A DNA stretch of 64,000 bases from assembly GCA_963693285.1 (NCBI GenBank), contig OY848925.1, positions 3,884,932 through 3,948,931 of the forward strand, in the 5' to 3' direction. The translations under genes were made by a program, and so were the position numbers. The stretch is from Xestospongia muta. Lineage: Eukaryota; Porifera; Demospongiae; Haplosclerida; Petrosiidae. Under the pieces are notes generated by a model, which made no database searches, had not been told where the DNA came from, and worked only from the letters and a program-made list of their open reading frames with translations. Positions 1 through 12,388 of this stretch are shown here, piece after piece. Positions within the stretch are counted from its first letter, which is position 1. Each line of letters begins with the position of its first letter.

Positions 1-750
1 AGTTTTTTTCCCTTTCATGCTAATAAAATGGAAAAGAATAGGATGGAACAAATTCATTAAAGCTGTGATGATACTTCTTGGTATGTAATAATGAATTATC
101 ATTAACTTCACAGGTCTATTCATACTATTACCGGCTGTTATAGTACCTCTTTCTGTTGAAGATTATATCTATAAAATATGACGTTTTCCTCCAAATATTT
201 GTGCGAACAATAATGTTATGTGGTTCTATTCAATTTCTGTCATTATTATTTATATCGGTGTGGGTATTGGAATATATCTTCTGTTTGTCATTTTTGGATT
301 ATACACAGGGTAAGTCTACTTTATAATATAGCTTACAATTATTATGACTCTTTTAGAAATCTATTTCCAATCAAAGATTACCAAAAATAAAAGACAGATG
401 GATAAAAGCTTGGAAGAAAGTCCTTATTGCAATATGTTTATTTATAGTCTTTGCTGTTTTTAGTTTAGTATATACTGCCATTGTTATGGCCAAGTCAAAC
501 AAGTTTATTGCTGCACTGACAAATTATTTCAAATGTGAGGCTTTGGAAAATGTAACAGATCTGAGTTTGAACAATACAACAACCCCTACATGAGTGCAAT
601 ATCATACACTTTTATAGGACTAGTTCCATTTGGTATTCTCAAAGTTGTGTTGAAGTGAAGGTCAGAGTAGCAGTGAAATCATTTCATTGGCTCTCAAGTA
701 AATCTTCTTATTTTACAAACGTTTCAAGTTTGTCATCATCGTGTTAGTAA
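1..750 (+). pseudogene. Fz-like receptor copy A, 3' part, decayed
   Basis: This is the downstream part of a Frizzled-like 7TM receptor gene whose 5' part lies outside the window. Relative to intact copies, exon 8 (TM3-TM4) is 1-80, exon 9 (TM4-TM5) is 114-309 and exon 10 (TM6-TM7) starts at 357. Splice sites are still recognisable (GT at 81, AG at 112-113, GT at 310, AG at 355-356). The reading frame is broken several times. There is an extra A in exon 8 after the lysine-rich loop, an in-frame TGA at 179-181 in the loop after TM4, a 13-nt loss near 547 in the TM6-TM7 loop, and a TGA at 656-658 after TM7. No functional product is expected. Identity as a family member is clear from near base-by-base similarity to copies B, C and E. 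Confidence 0.85.
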
Positions 751-782
751 ACGTCCCAGTATAATTTCTGTTAAAACTTATA

Positions 783-2699
783 CTGACGTGTGTGTAATTT
801 TATAACTCATTATGCTATTTTAATTTTAACAAAAAAATATTTTGTGAATGAATAATTAAAATAGATATTTTTGTAAACTATTGTAATTTGTTAACGATAT
901 GCTTTTGAGTTAACACACTTTCTTTTTAACTAATTTATACATACTGCTACAAACAAACTGTTACACAGTAACAATGTCAAAATTTGTTTTATACATATAA
1001 AATATATTGTAAAATATTGTTATAGTGCTATACTGATGGTATAGGTAGAGTATTGTAAGTATACATCCAGTTTATACATATTGAAAAATCAAAGATTTTT
1101 TTTCACCATTTATTCACAAAGTTGATAAAATAATTAGTAATGCTAAGATACAAGACAGCTACAATATATCACATGTACTCTTTTTCATCTCACTATACTA
1201 TTTTATCAATTATATCCACACTTTCTCTCATACCTTACAAAACAAAAAATGACTATTATGAACTTACATTTGAAGTAACATTTTTAGACAGTCAATTTGG
1301 ATGTAACTTTAGGAGAAATAGCACATTGACTCTAAGTAATCTAGTGTATTAATTATGTGAAACATCTTGATAAACTGCTCATATATCATCATATTTGGCA
1401 AGCTATCTCTACCACTTAGAATATTTGTCTTATTGTTTGGGTTATGGTTTAATAAACTTTAGCTCTAGTTGTTTCAATAATGTCATCATCGTATACAGTG
1501 CTTATTATTGTCACAATATAACTGTATGAACCTATCATTTAGGTACATATAAAATTGACAGGTTTTCCATTCCTTCCAGCACTTATTAAGGTGGTAATAC
1601 ATAACCCTCAAGCCCGTCACACAAGTTTTTGAAAGAGTTATGTCAAATTCTGATCCTTTTTGTGCCAAGTTCACAACTAGTACCTATGACAATGATTATT
1701 AGCATTTTCTCATTTAATACATTTTATTGCAGACTCCCCATTTCCTGAGATGTTATCTCTTCCTTGACTTTAGTAGCTTATAATCCTTCTAACTTAATAT
1801 ATCAACGAGTTAATTACACAAGTTCTAAGTCACCCATAAACACTTAATAGCAATAATCAAAAATTAAGAAAGGTGTTATCTTCTCATGCCAAAGATTTAC
1901 CAAATGCTTATAAAATTAGTAAGAACCCATTAATCTGATTTTTAGCAAAAATTAAAATACTTACAAGAATTCAGAGATTCATAATGAAATTGATGAGATT
2001 GAAGTATGCCATCTGTCATGTGTCTGATAATGATTTAATTACTGTTAATGCATAATTTCAAACATGTTTCACAATAGTAAGACAGTGATCTTTAAGGTGA
2101 GCAACTGAATTTGTCAATATTGCTATAAATAGTCTACCAGCCACAGAGAGATGAGTCTATAAATCAGAAAAAACCAAAGAATGATGAAGTGTGTCAAACA
2201 GTCAAGTATTGTGTAGAGGGATGGCCACAACATCAAAACAGTCAGTCAGTTAAATCTCACTTTCCCTTAACAGTAGAGCTGATAGTAAGTGATGGAATAT
2301 TTTACGAGGAGTCTTGTCATACCATCTAATTGTCATTCAGGATAGAGTTATAGAGGATACACCAAGGCTATCAAGATATCACTAAATCCAGAAAGAGAGC
2401 AAAACAATCCATTTGGTTGCCAGGTATTACTCACCAAATTACTGAATAATTATTGTTTGTCCTCAATTTTTAAAAAAATCAAAATATCAATATAAACTAC
2501 AGACAATGGTTATTTGACTACGACCAATGACAACCAACTTACAAATTTTGGCTATTTAACTAGCACTCTGTGTTGACTGCTAACCTCACTATTATGAGTT
2601 TAGAATATAAGTAAAAGTTTCCTATACCCCTACAATTAAGAATGATTAATTTCCTTTAATATGCTTTAATGTACTCTACAGAATAACTTTTAATTTCAA
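783..2699. other. intergenic stretch, no gene recognised
   Basis: AT-rich sequence. The first 350 bases resemble the 3' flanks of the other Fz-like copies (compare 7320-7700 and 20480-20900). The open stretches at 1140-1352 (+) and 1486-1674 (-) are short, low-complexity and match no family I know. Around 2500-2590 there is weak similarity to the intron-4 sequence of the receptor copies. I see no RNA gene or transposon ends here. Confidence 0.5.
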
Positions 2700-3345
2700 A
2701 TGAACAGAATCCTTACAACATTTTTGTACTACTCCATTAATAACTTGTAGAAGTCTTAGTGTAAGCATAACACCTATAGACTGTGATAATTGTCCATATA
2801 TTGGTACAATATGTAGGTACTTCCTTACGGCATGCAATTCACAGTAATAAATCAGAGGAAAATCAACTGCAATATGAAAGGGATTTACTCAAATTGAATT
2901 CACTATTATGTTATACTAAAGCATCACAATTTCATATGGCTTGTGTTACAATAGTTTATAGTACATTTCCAGGCATATGTATTTCACAAAATTTATATTC
3001 TATTCTCTGTCAAGATATTTGCATCAATAAGATGGAACATACCCAAAGTCAACAAAAAAGTGTTTAGCACAGTATTAGGTTAGTAATATTGTTATCAATT
3101 TATCACATGATTTAATCTAATATATGTCTAGTATACAACAAAGAATGTCAACAAATGGCTTTTCCATTTTCCTGTAAATATTACTTCCCACTTTATGACT
3201 GTTCTAATGGAGACATATATAAGGATCAAGAGAAGACTGTATTGACATTAGAAATGGTGAATAGGTTTCATTACGGAATCAGGCTATTAATTATGGCTAT
3301 GAATCATAATTTCAATTATCTTTTAACTTTACTTTTTAACTAGTC
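2700..3345 (+). pseudogene. relic of Fz-like exons 3 and 4 (CRD)
   Basis: The stretch 2703-2925 matches the middle of exon 3 of the receptor family. The segment coding TPxDCD..PYIGT.CR is still readable, but about 35 nt coding for the region after the HxC residues are missing. Exon 4 similarity runs from about 3130 to 3345 and includes the FP-C-YYFPLYDC..GDIY core, but the stretch after it has lost its cysteines and the frame closes at 3341-3343. No exon 1, 2 or 5-10 follows before copy B begins. It is an isolated, decayed CRD fragment. Confidence 0.75.
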
Positions 3346-3870
3346 ATGAATAGCACCAACAAAGGCTTTTTATATCTATTATAATGACTATATTCTTGTT
3401 TCTATATATTGGGCTCTGTTTGCTATTTTCTGTGTTGTAAATTCATCAATCCAACGGCCATACAGTGTTGCTAACTATTAAAGTATTGTTGAGGTATGAG
3501 TGTTTCAAACTGTGGAGTGTGGTTTCACAAATATCAGAATGAACAGCTCAATAGCCACTGAAAACTGCTGGTTATTCATAATTGGCTTAATTCTAATTTG
3601 TGACCCCACTCATTAAGGGATATTAGAGATTTCTACAAAGAAATAAAATATATTCCTCCTTAAACCTTTAAGATGGTCATTCATTGTTCGTCCTTTAGAT
3701 AATCACGAGTTATTCGAAGACAGTTTATTTCAACTTGAGTTGGCAGTATCTTTTCCTCCATGTATAACTGCACGTGGCAATTGTAATAACAATTTTAACC
3801 ACTGTGTACATTTTTGTGTACTACCTAATATTCTACGCAATATTGACGACGACGTCAATATAACAACAAC

Positions 3871-5662
3871 ATGGCCTGTACCTGCAAAACTCGAACAAAG
3901 TTATCTGAATGTTATTGAGATCACTGTTCTGGTTATTGCTCTATGTATTATAGTGGCTCTCTTCTCTTTACCAATTGTGTTTTACTACGTTTCTGTAAGT
4001 ATTATCTTTTATTATATTTTTATATTAACATGCTCAGTGCACACAAGCATATACACAAATTATACAATCATGTGCGAATGGCTAAAATGTTTGATATCTA
4101 CTATTTTTATATGAACTCTTTTAGGAATACACTCTTTTTTTGGCTGCTTCGCCTGTAAGTACATAGAAACAACTTGTACATTTCATTATTTTATTTGTGA
4201 ATATATAATTGTAGAAAATGTTTATTTGTCATTTAGGGTTCACTCGATAACAACATATTACAATTAAACAATAGCAACATCAATGTTACAAATGGACAGA
4301 ATCATTTCAAAAATCTTTGTACCTCTCTTTTAATAAATTGGAGTGCAGTTCGTGTAAACACAACACCTACAGACTGTGATGACAATCCATATATTGGTAC
4401 AATATGTAAGGACTTTCTCACTGCATGGCATTTGTGCACAGTAGAGGATGGAGACATTGTCATATACAGTAATAAATCAGAAGAAACCCAGACACAACAT
4501 GAAAGAAATTTACACAAGTTGGAATCATTATTAGGTTATAATAAAGTATTACAATTATGTATAGTTCCTATTGTGATTGTTTATAGTGCACTACAAAGAA
4601 TGTCAACAAGTTGCTATTCCATTTCTCTGTCAATATTACTTCCCACTTTATGACTGTCCTAATGGAGACATATATACAGCATCAAGAGAAGACTGTATTG
4701 ACATTAGTACTGGTGTGTGTGCTTTACAATGGAATCTGGCTATTAATTATGGCTATGGGGACAATTTGCCTAATTGTCAAAAGCTTTCATCTTGTGAGTA
4801 TGTATCTAAGATAACATAATAATTTATAGACAGTAGTTATTTGACCATGATTAGAAACTTATAATTACATTGAATATTTAGTGTGCACTCTATTCTGATT
4901 GACTGTTTTGAATTCAGGATTTAATAGAGTTGTTTCTAAATCCTGAACTCTAAACTATTGAGAATACAATGATATCACTTAAGAAATTAACCAGTTAGTT
5001 TAACAACTAATTTGTTGTTTACATTGGTGAATTACTATAGGATCTAGAAGTCTTGTTAAATTACTCACTGTATAATTTGTTGGAATGCTATACCTTAACA
5101 AAGCAGTAAATTATATAGTATTAATTCACATGCTCTAGATACCAGAGTGTATGTTCCACCAATGAAATTAAGTGAATAAATAAGTTGTTAAAATTATCAC
5201 ACTGAGAACTAGTGGTCTCCCAAACATGCTTTAATATAATCTACAAAATAGCCCTTATTATAATTATATATTGATAGAAAATGTAGACCATATCACAAAA
5301 TAAAACTTGGGCAATTTTTAAAGATAAAAGAGCATTAAAATGAAAGTTGAATCAAATCTGCATATACCATCCAGCAGCAACAATTTAACAGCTTATCTAG
5401 CAAACACTGTTCTATCAAAAGACCTTCAAAGTTTAATAATTATGTCCATTTTTGCATCATGTGTATTTGCCAATCAGAGTAGAGTACCATTTAAAGGGCT
5501 GAAACTTAAGTTGGCTGTCACAGTCAAAAAAACTAAGTTAAAGTAAACAACATAATGCACATACCGTATATTATTTTAAGTCTCAAACATAACATACTTC
5601 CAAAATATTATTCGTGTGTGTTGAAGTTTTATTAACTTATCCATCTATAAATATGGTTATGA

Positions 5663-5711
<49 letters not shown>

Positions 5712-7305
5712 TAATATACATACCTTTTTGCTTTATCATTCCACTCTATTCTTGTTTTGTAACACTTTTGAATGGTTATATCATCATAGTGAAAATTGTT
5801 TAAGCACCAACATGTATCATATAGAACCACACATATAAGTGAAAATATAACGTTGGATTAAATCAATGTCTCTTAATTTATTATAGATACCGGAAATGGA
5901 TCTTTTATAAATAAATCCTTCAATTCTACTCTTATAAATATAACATGCAAAGAAGATTTTATTAAAATCAACAATACATGTCAACCTCGATGTGACGGAT
6001 TTGAACAAGGCACTCAGGATGGAAGTCTACTTTTAATATACTCAGAATTAATAGCATCATGTGTTGCTTTGTTAGTTTGTATACTGATTGTGGCAATATC
6101 AATCAAAGATTACAAAACAATGTGAGTTAATCACACATACATGAATGTAATATACAACAATTTGTTAGGTTTTCGTACCCATCTATCTTGTTAATATTTT
6201 TAGTTGTTGATTGTTCAGTAATAGGTATGCCACAAACATATTAATTGATAAAAAAGGAAGGTTTTATTTCTTTATATAGCACTCTTGGTCCTAATCATTT
6301 CTATTGACAGAAATGGTTTACTCTGCAGTTCAACAAGTCTTATTGACAGTCTCAATAATCCAACACCATTTTGTACACTATCAGGTTTAATGATATTATT
6401 TACATCAGAAACTTTTTATAGTTGTTTTATATAGGAGCTGTTTTTCATTATGCTATTGTCAACATGATATTAATGTGGTTTTTTCATGTCACCATTTTTT
6501 TCTATAAAGTTGTGTTTCCCTTTCATGCCAATAGAATGGAAAAGATAGGACGAAACAAATACATTTTAGGAGTGATGATATTCCTTGGTAAGTCAAAAGT
6601 TATGTAAATTAATTATCATTAATTTCTTAGGTCTAGTTATACCATTACCAGCTGTTATAGTATCTCTTTCTGTCGGAAATTACAAATACAGAATACACCG
6701 TTTTCCTCCAAATATTTGTATAAGTGATGGACCTATGTGGTTCTATTCTATTACTGTCATTATTGATGTACTAGTATGTATTGGAACATATCTTCTGTTT
6801 GTTATCTTCTGGATTATTCACAGGGTAAATACTTTTTTAATAAACATTGTAACTATTATGATTGTTTTAGAAATCTATTTTCCAATCAAAGTCTAACAAA
6901 AATGAAAGACAACTGAGTACAGCTGAGAAGAAAATACTTATAGCAATATGTTTATTTATAGTCTTTGCAGTTTTTAGTTTAGTACACAGTGCTATTGTTA
7001 TAGCTAAATCTGACAAATTTATTGCTGCAGTGACAGATTATTTCAAGTGTGAGTCTTTAGGACATGTTCCTGGAAAATGCAACAGATTTGAGTTTGAACA
7101 ATACTACAACCCCTACATGAGTGCAATATCATACACTCTTATAGGACTAATTCCACTTGGTATTCTCAATTTTGTGTTGAAGTGGAGGTCGGTAAAAGCG
7201 GTAACAGTGAAATCATTTCATTGGCTCTTAAGTAAATCTTCTGATTTTACAAACATTTCAAGTATGTCAACAGGCAATACAGGTGTTGGTGAACATCATT
7301 CATAA
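3871..7305 (+). CDS. Frizzled-like CRD 7TM receptor, copy B (exon 1 frameshifted)
   Basis: Ten exons: 3871-3994, 4125-4154, 4237-4534, 4587-4793, 5887-6121, 6169-6224, 6280-6384, 6435-6587, 6631-6824 and 6871-7305 (TAA). Exons 3-4 encode the extracellular Cys-rich domain. It contains CRDF, the FLCQYYFPLYDC core, REDC, and a GYGDxLPNC end that aligns with the C-terminal half of Frizzled CRDs. Exon 5 adds a Cys linker (TCKEDF, QPRCD) and TM1. Exons 6-7 hold TM2 and a loop with LLCSS and TPFCTLSG. Exon 8 holds TM3 (GAVFHYA..LMWFF), exons 8-9 TM4 and TM5, exon 10 TM6, TM7 and a short tail. Exons 3-10 are open. Exon 1 lacks 2 nt relative to copies C, D, E and F (near 3903), so the ATG frame ends early at a TGA. 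It may therefore be a recent pseudogene or use another start. A canonical KTxxxW motif after TM7 is not seen. Confidence 0.75.
4535..4586 (+). other. 52-nt intron 3 with GTTATA donor (alternative 28-nt intron)
   Basis: Two donors in the same phase are possible at the end of exon 3. G|GTTATA at 4535 gives a 52-nt intron. T|GTATAG at 4559 would give a 28-nt intron and eight more residues. The upstream donor is favoured because GTTATA or GTTATT is conserved in copies B, C, D, E and F, and because copy C has a TAA (17980-17982) in the extra segment. Confidence 0.6.
4794..5886 (+). other. long intron 4 of copy B
   Basis: Intron of about 1.1 kb between the CRD exons and the first membrane exon, the longest intron in every complete family member. 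It contains a (TA)n run at about 5667-5702. The open stretches inside it (for example 5340-5546) are duplicated with frameshifts in the B' copy, so they are not genes. Confidence 0.7.
5667..5702. repeat. (TA)n microsatellite
   Basis: Uninterrupted TA dinucleotides within intron 4 of copy B, followed by a short (CA)n. The same position in the B' copy (10755-10789) also carries (TA)n. Confidence 0.95.
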
Positions 7306-7834
7306 TTCCTGTTAAAACTTGCAACAAAACTTGCATAATGGTATAGACTCATTATGCTATTTTACATTTTAAGGAAAATATATATATATTTGTGAGTGAA
7401 TGATTAAACTAGATATTTTTAAAAAGTATTGTTATTGTTTGCTTTTTATTTAATTGACTTTTTCATTTAAACTACTTACTTTATACATGCTGCCAAAACA
7501 AACTGTCACACTGTGACAAAATTATATCACGCTTGTTATACTGAGTAAAGTATGGAAAGTATGTACACTCCCAGTGTATACATATTTAAGCATCAAATTT
7601 TATACACCATTTATTAACAAAGATAACAATATTCATTATATTAGGCACGTAGACCTACAGGCTATTACATGTATTCATTTTGCTTTCACTATACTATTTC
7701 AAAAAGACGTAAATTGATACAATAACAAAGGAAGAAGATGTTAACACATCCAAGCTTATAGTAGGCTCAGTATCTAGAGATCCAACAAGTGCTAAAACAA
7801 TACGAACAAGTAGTAAATATCCAGTTCAAATACA
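7306..7834 (+). other. 3' flank of copy B
   Basis: AT-rich downstream sequence, nearly identical to 12389-12919 after copy B' and similar to the flanks of copies C and E. It probably holds the 3' UTR and polyadenylation signal. No further coding potential is recognised. Confidence 0.6.
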
Positions 7835-8794
7835 TAGGCGGCTGCAGGCCCGGGCATACACGGGCAATGACCGGGTTGACTTGACCAAGCAATTCTAAAT
7901 AATGCCCTGAACACATGTTATTACATCATAATTTACATAATAATAAGTGTTTGTTATTACAATATTAGTACCCTCAAAGTTATTATGGCTAAACGTCAGG
8001 CTTCCTTACTCTCTTTTATTAACAACACCACACTGACTACTAAGAGGTTGAGGATAACAGATTCCCAAGAGGAAGATACTGATAGTTAAGAATAACTTGT
8101 ACAAACAAGCCTGGAGCATGTTGCATGTTGCATGATCAAGATTCAAGCACAGCATGCACTGATGCACAGGAGCACAAGGTCACTGTCACACAGTATGAAA
8201 AATCATACAGTACATGTCTAAAATTGCTGTGATTTTATGACTTCATTTCAGTTTATCTACGCCTGTAGTTGAACATATTGAGAGTGGATCATCAAATGAA
8301 GTTGCTACAGTACTTGATGCACTTCCTTCTACTAGTCTTCCCAGGGATATAGCAAAGGATAAAAGTGACAGACCAGTTCAGCCTGAAGGCATTACCTTTC
8401 CTTCTAAGATGTATGGGACAGTTAAAAGGTCCTTCCAATCAAGCTGGTATCAGATATTTCCATGGATCGAGTATTCAGTAGAGAGAAATTGCGTATTCTG
8501 TTTTTCTTGCTGTTTTTTTGGAGTTAATGCTGATAGATGTCTAACGTACAGTGATTTCTGTGATTGGAAACACGCAGGAACATCTCTGTAACTTGGCTCT
8601 ACTGCACATCGAAAGAGATGTGTCTAGCAAACTTTGGGACATTCTTGACGAACTAGTTTTAAAGTTTTCACAGACTCATAAAAACAGTAGCCCCTTTCAC
8701 ATTAATAATATTAATAAATAAACTTAACCACACCCCAATGTGGACCACACCCCTTTTTCTGCCCGGGTGGAGTTGCAGTTCTGCAGCCGCCTAC
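7835..8794 (+). mobile_element. non-autonomous hAT/ZMYM1-like DNA transposon
   Basis: A 960-bp GC-richer insert bounded by inverted termini reading TAGGCGGCTGCAG at the left and CTGCAGCCGCCTA at the right. It is flanked by an 11-bp direct repeat GTTCAAATACA (7824-7834 and 8795-8805). The paralogous copy at 12909 carries a single GTTCAAATACA with no insert, which is an empty site. Inside, a start at 7985 opens a short N-terminal peptide. The stretch 8360-8591 encodes a TTF/ZMYM-type zinc finger (FP..M..TVKRSFQSSWY, FPWIEYS, VFCFSCCFFG, SDFCDWKHA) typical of the N-terminus of ZMYM1-like hAT transposases. The catalytic part is missing: soon after the finger the sequence runs to the right terminus, so it is an internally deleted element. 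An 11-bp duplication is long for hAT (usually 8), so the superfamily call is tentative. Confidence 0.8.
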
Positions 8795-9055
8795 GTTCAA
8801 ATACAACTACATATATGTGTAAAATAACTCTACATGGTGCCACGAGTGTTGCTGTAGCAACAACATGGCTTATAGTTACTGTTGTATCTCGAGATATCTT
8901 TCACAGTTGCACACACACACTGATCATAAATACAAAAATCAATATTTTACAGCACACTAAAAGTAAATTAACATACAGGAAAACCACAGAGCTAAATTAA
9001 TATCATACATTACATATCCTCCACTCTTATTCAGTTCTACTTTAAATGGGAACTA

Positions 9056-9611
9056 ATGGATGACAATACTCAATCTTCCAGGAGGTTTGGACACTCGACA
9101 AGATCTACAATTAGGTTCGTGTTTTGCAGTAACTATTGGCCTGTCTGTTTATTGACAGACAGGTTCCGAAGCACTCTTGGTCTATCTGGTTTGGAGATTA
9201 TTTCTGGGATCTTTTCCGCTGTAGTTTCTGATGAATTTTCTTCGTTATTCTTTGTATCTGTGACACTTTCCTCTACTCTATTCTTCAGTTGATCTGCATA
9301 CCTTTTCCATAAATAATCATGTTCTACTGTTACTTGGTATGAGACTGGTCCTGTTTTCTTCATAATTATTCCTGCTATCCATTTCTTTTCTCCATTATAG
9401 TTTTGTACCCACACTTTTCCTGTGGTTAGAATTCTTTTTCTCTAGAACCTTTGTCAAATTGTACTTTTTTAATTTCCTGTCTCTTTACCATCTTCGTCTG
9501 TAAGCTTAGTGTGATTAGGTCAATTCTGCTTTGTGGAATTCTTTTTGTGAGCAACATGGCTGACGCTTCCATGGTTGTAGATTGAGACATTTTTCTGTAG
9601 ACTAATAGGAA
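9056..9611 (-). mobile_element. Ty3/gypsy pol fragment (integrase C-terminus), reverse
   Basis: On the minus strand, 9414-9133 encodes a GP(Y/F)-type integrase C-terminal module: VWVQNY, a KKTGPVSYQV core, then ADQLKNRV and an acidic tail with RPRVLR. Upstream on that strand (about 9611-9420) the preceding pol portion is readable in another frame (MVKRQEIKKVQFDKG), so one frameshift separates them near 9440. No LTR is evident. The fragment ends at about 9612, where receptor exon-3 sequence of copy B' begins. A second copy of its distal part is at 13140-13417, inside the tandem duplication. Confidence 0.7.
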
Positions 9612-9671
9612 ATTTGGTTATACTAAATGAATACAATTATATATGACATCTATTATGATTTTTGTTTATAG

Positions 9672-10751
9672 TGCATGCACTACAAAGAATGTCAAGAAGT
9701 TTGCTATTCGATTTCTCTGTCAATATTACTTCCCACTTTATGACTGTCCTAATGGAGACATATATACAGCATCAAGAGAAGACTGTATTGACATTAGTAC
9801 TGGTGTGTGTGCTTTACAATGGAATCTGGCTATTAATTATGGCTATGGGGACAATTTGCCTAATTGTCAAAAGCTTTCATCTTGTGAGTATGTATCTAAG
9901 ATAACATAATAATTTATAGACAGTAGTTATTTGACCATGATTAGAAACTTATAATTACATTGAATATTTAGTGTGCATTCCATTCTGATTGACTGTTTTG
10001 AATTCAGGATTTAATAGATTTGTTTCTAAATCCTGAACTCTAAACTATTGAGAATACAATGATATCACTTTAGAAATTAACCAGTTAATTTAACAACTAA
10101 TTTGTTGTTTACATTGGTGGATTACTATAGGATCTAGAAGTCTTGTTAAATTACTCACTGTATAATTTGTTGGAATGCTACACCATAACAAAGCAGTAAA
10201 TTATATAGTATTAATTCACATGCTCTATATACCAGAGTGTACGTTCCACCAATGAAATTAAGTGAATAAATAATTTGTTAAAATTATCACACTGAGAACT
10301 AGTAGTCTCCCAAACATACTTTAATATAATCTACAGAATAGCCCTTATTATAATTATATATTGATAGAAAATGTAGACCATATCACAAAATAAAACTTGG
10401 GCAATTTTTAAAGATGAAAGAGCATTAAAATGAAAGTTGAATCAAATCTGCATATACCATCCAGCAGCAACAATTTAACAGCTTATCTAGCAAACACTGT
10501 TCTATCAAAAGACCTTCAAAGTTTAATAATTATGTCCATTTTTTGCATCATACATATTTGCCAATCAAAGTAGAGTACCATTTAAAGGGCTGAAACTTAA
10601 GTTGGCTGTCATGGTCAAAAAAACTAAGTTAAAGTAAACAACATAATGTACATATATTATTTTAAGTCTCAAACATAACATACTTCCAAAATATTATTCG
10701 TGTATGTTGAAGTTTTATTAACTTATCCATCTATATATATGGTTATGAATA

Positions 10752-10792
<41 letters not shown>

Positions 10793-12388
10793 GTAATATA
10801 CATACCTTTTTGCTTTATCATTCCACTCTATTCTTGTTTTGTAACACTTTTGAATGGTTATATCATCATAGAAAAAATTGTTTAAGCACCAACATGTATC
10901 ATATAGAACCACACATATAAGTGAAAATATAACGTTGGATTAAATTAATGTCTCTTAATTTATTATAGATACCGGAAATGGATCTTTTATAAATAAATCC
11001 TTCAATTCTACTCTTATAAATATAACATGCAAAGAAGATTTTATTAAAATCAACAATACATGTCAACCTCGATGTGACAGATTTGAACAAGGCACTCAGG
11101 ATGGAAGTCTACTTTCTATATACTCAGAATTAATAGCATCATGTGTTGCTTTGTTAGTTTGTATACTGATTGTGGCAATATCAATCAAAGATTACGAAAC
11201 AATGTGAGTTGATCACATGTACATGAATGTAATATACAACAATTTGTTAGGTTTTCGTACCCATCTATCTTGTTAATATTTTTAGTTGTTGATTGTTCAG
11301 TAATAGGTATGCCACAAACATATTAATTGATAAAAAAAGGAAGGTTTTATTTCTTTATATAGCACTCTTGGTCCTAATCATTTCTATTGACAGAAATGGT
11401 TTACTCTGCAGTTCAACAAGTCTTATTGACAGTCTCAATAATCCAACACCATTGTGTACACTATCAGGTTTAATGATATTATTTACATCAGAAACTTTTT
11501 ATAGTTGTTTTATATAGGAGCTGTTTTTCATTATGCTATTGTCAACATGATATTAATGTGGTTTTTTCATGTCACCATTTTTTTCTATAAAGTTGTGTTT
11601 CCCTTTCATGCCAATAGAATGGAAAAGATAGGACGAAACAAATACATTTTAGGAGTGATGATATTCCTTGGTAAGTCAAAAGTTATGTAAATTAATTATC
11701 ATTAATTTCTTAGGTCTAGTTATACCATTACCAGCTGTTATAGTATCTCTTTCTGTCGGAAATTACAAATACAGAATACACCGTTTTCCTCCAAATATTT
11801 GTATAAGTGATGGACCTATGTGGTTCTATTCTATTACTGTCATTATTGATGTACTAGTATGTATTGGAACATATCTTCTGTTTGTTATCTTCTGGATTAT
11901 TCACAGGGTAAATACTTTTTTAATAAACATTGTAACTATTATGATTGTTTTAGAAATCTATTTTCCAATCAAAGTCTAACCAAAATGAAAGACAACTGAG
12001 TACAGCTGAGAAGAAAATACTTATAGCAATATGTTTATTTATAGTCTTTGCAGTTTTTAGTTTAGTACACAGTGCTATTGTTATAGCTAAATCTGACAAA
12101 TTTATTGCTGCAGTGACAGATTATTTCAAGTGTGAGTCTTTAGGACATGTTCCTGGAAAATGCAACAGATTTGAGTTTGAACAATACTACAACCCCTACA
12201 TGAGTGCAATATCATACACTCTTATAGGACTAATTCCACTTGGTATTCTCAATTTTGTGTTGAAGTGGAGGTCGGTAAAAGAGGTAACAGTGAAATCATT
12301 TCATTGGCTCTTAAGTAAATCTTCTGATTTTACAAACATTTCAAGTACGTCAACAGGCAATACAGGTGTTGGTGAACATCATTCATAA
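9672..12388 (+). pseudogene. Fz-like receptor copy B', exons 4-10 only
   Basis: Exons by comparison with copy B: 9672-9883 (exon 4), 10969-11203, 11251-11306, 11363-11467, 11518-11670, 11714-11907 and 11954-12388 (exon 10, TAA). Exons 5-10 (TM1-TM7) look open and nearly identical to copy B. Exons 1-3 are absent because the duplication began at the end of exon 3. Exon 4 has a 4-nt TGCA insertion just after the acceptor and an extra T near 9695, which disturb the frame before the CRD core. As a separate gene it lacks a start and half the CRD. Splicing from copy B exons into these downstream exons is conceivable but unsupported. Confidence 0.8.
10755..10789. repeat. (TA)n microsatellite
   Basis: TA dinucleotide run in intron 4 of copy B', at the paralogous place to 5667-5702. 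Confidence 0.95.

Larger units (their letters stand above)
4530..9612 (+). repeat. 5.08-kb tandem duplication, left unit
   Basis: Sequence from the end of receptor exon 3 through exon 10, its 3' flank and the reversed gypsy fragment is repeated at 9613-13417 with an offset of 5082-5085 bp until the DNA transposon at 7835. That insert exists only in this unit. Divergence is low (scattered substitutions and small indels), so the duplication looks recent. Confidence 0.9.

Noticed and set aside
1140..1352. 70-codon open frame in the left spacer
   Set aside because: Low complexity, no homologous reading in paralogous flanks, no recognisable motif.
4611..4814. Second-frame open stretches over exon 4 in each copy (for example 4611-4814, 29164-29373, 54882-55094)
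   Set aside because: They are out-of-frame shadows of the CRD exon. The conserved cysteines and splice phases belong to the other frame.
5340..5546. 68-codon open frame in intron 4 of copy B
   Set aside because: The same sequence in copy B' (about 10430-10640) is frameshifted, and no signal or family is seen. It is intron sequence.
9643..9909. Open frame across exon 4 of copy B' read as an independent gene
   Set aside because: It begins in sequence matching intron 3, contains the 4-nt insertion, and ends in intron 4. It is a receptor exon fragment, not a gene.
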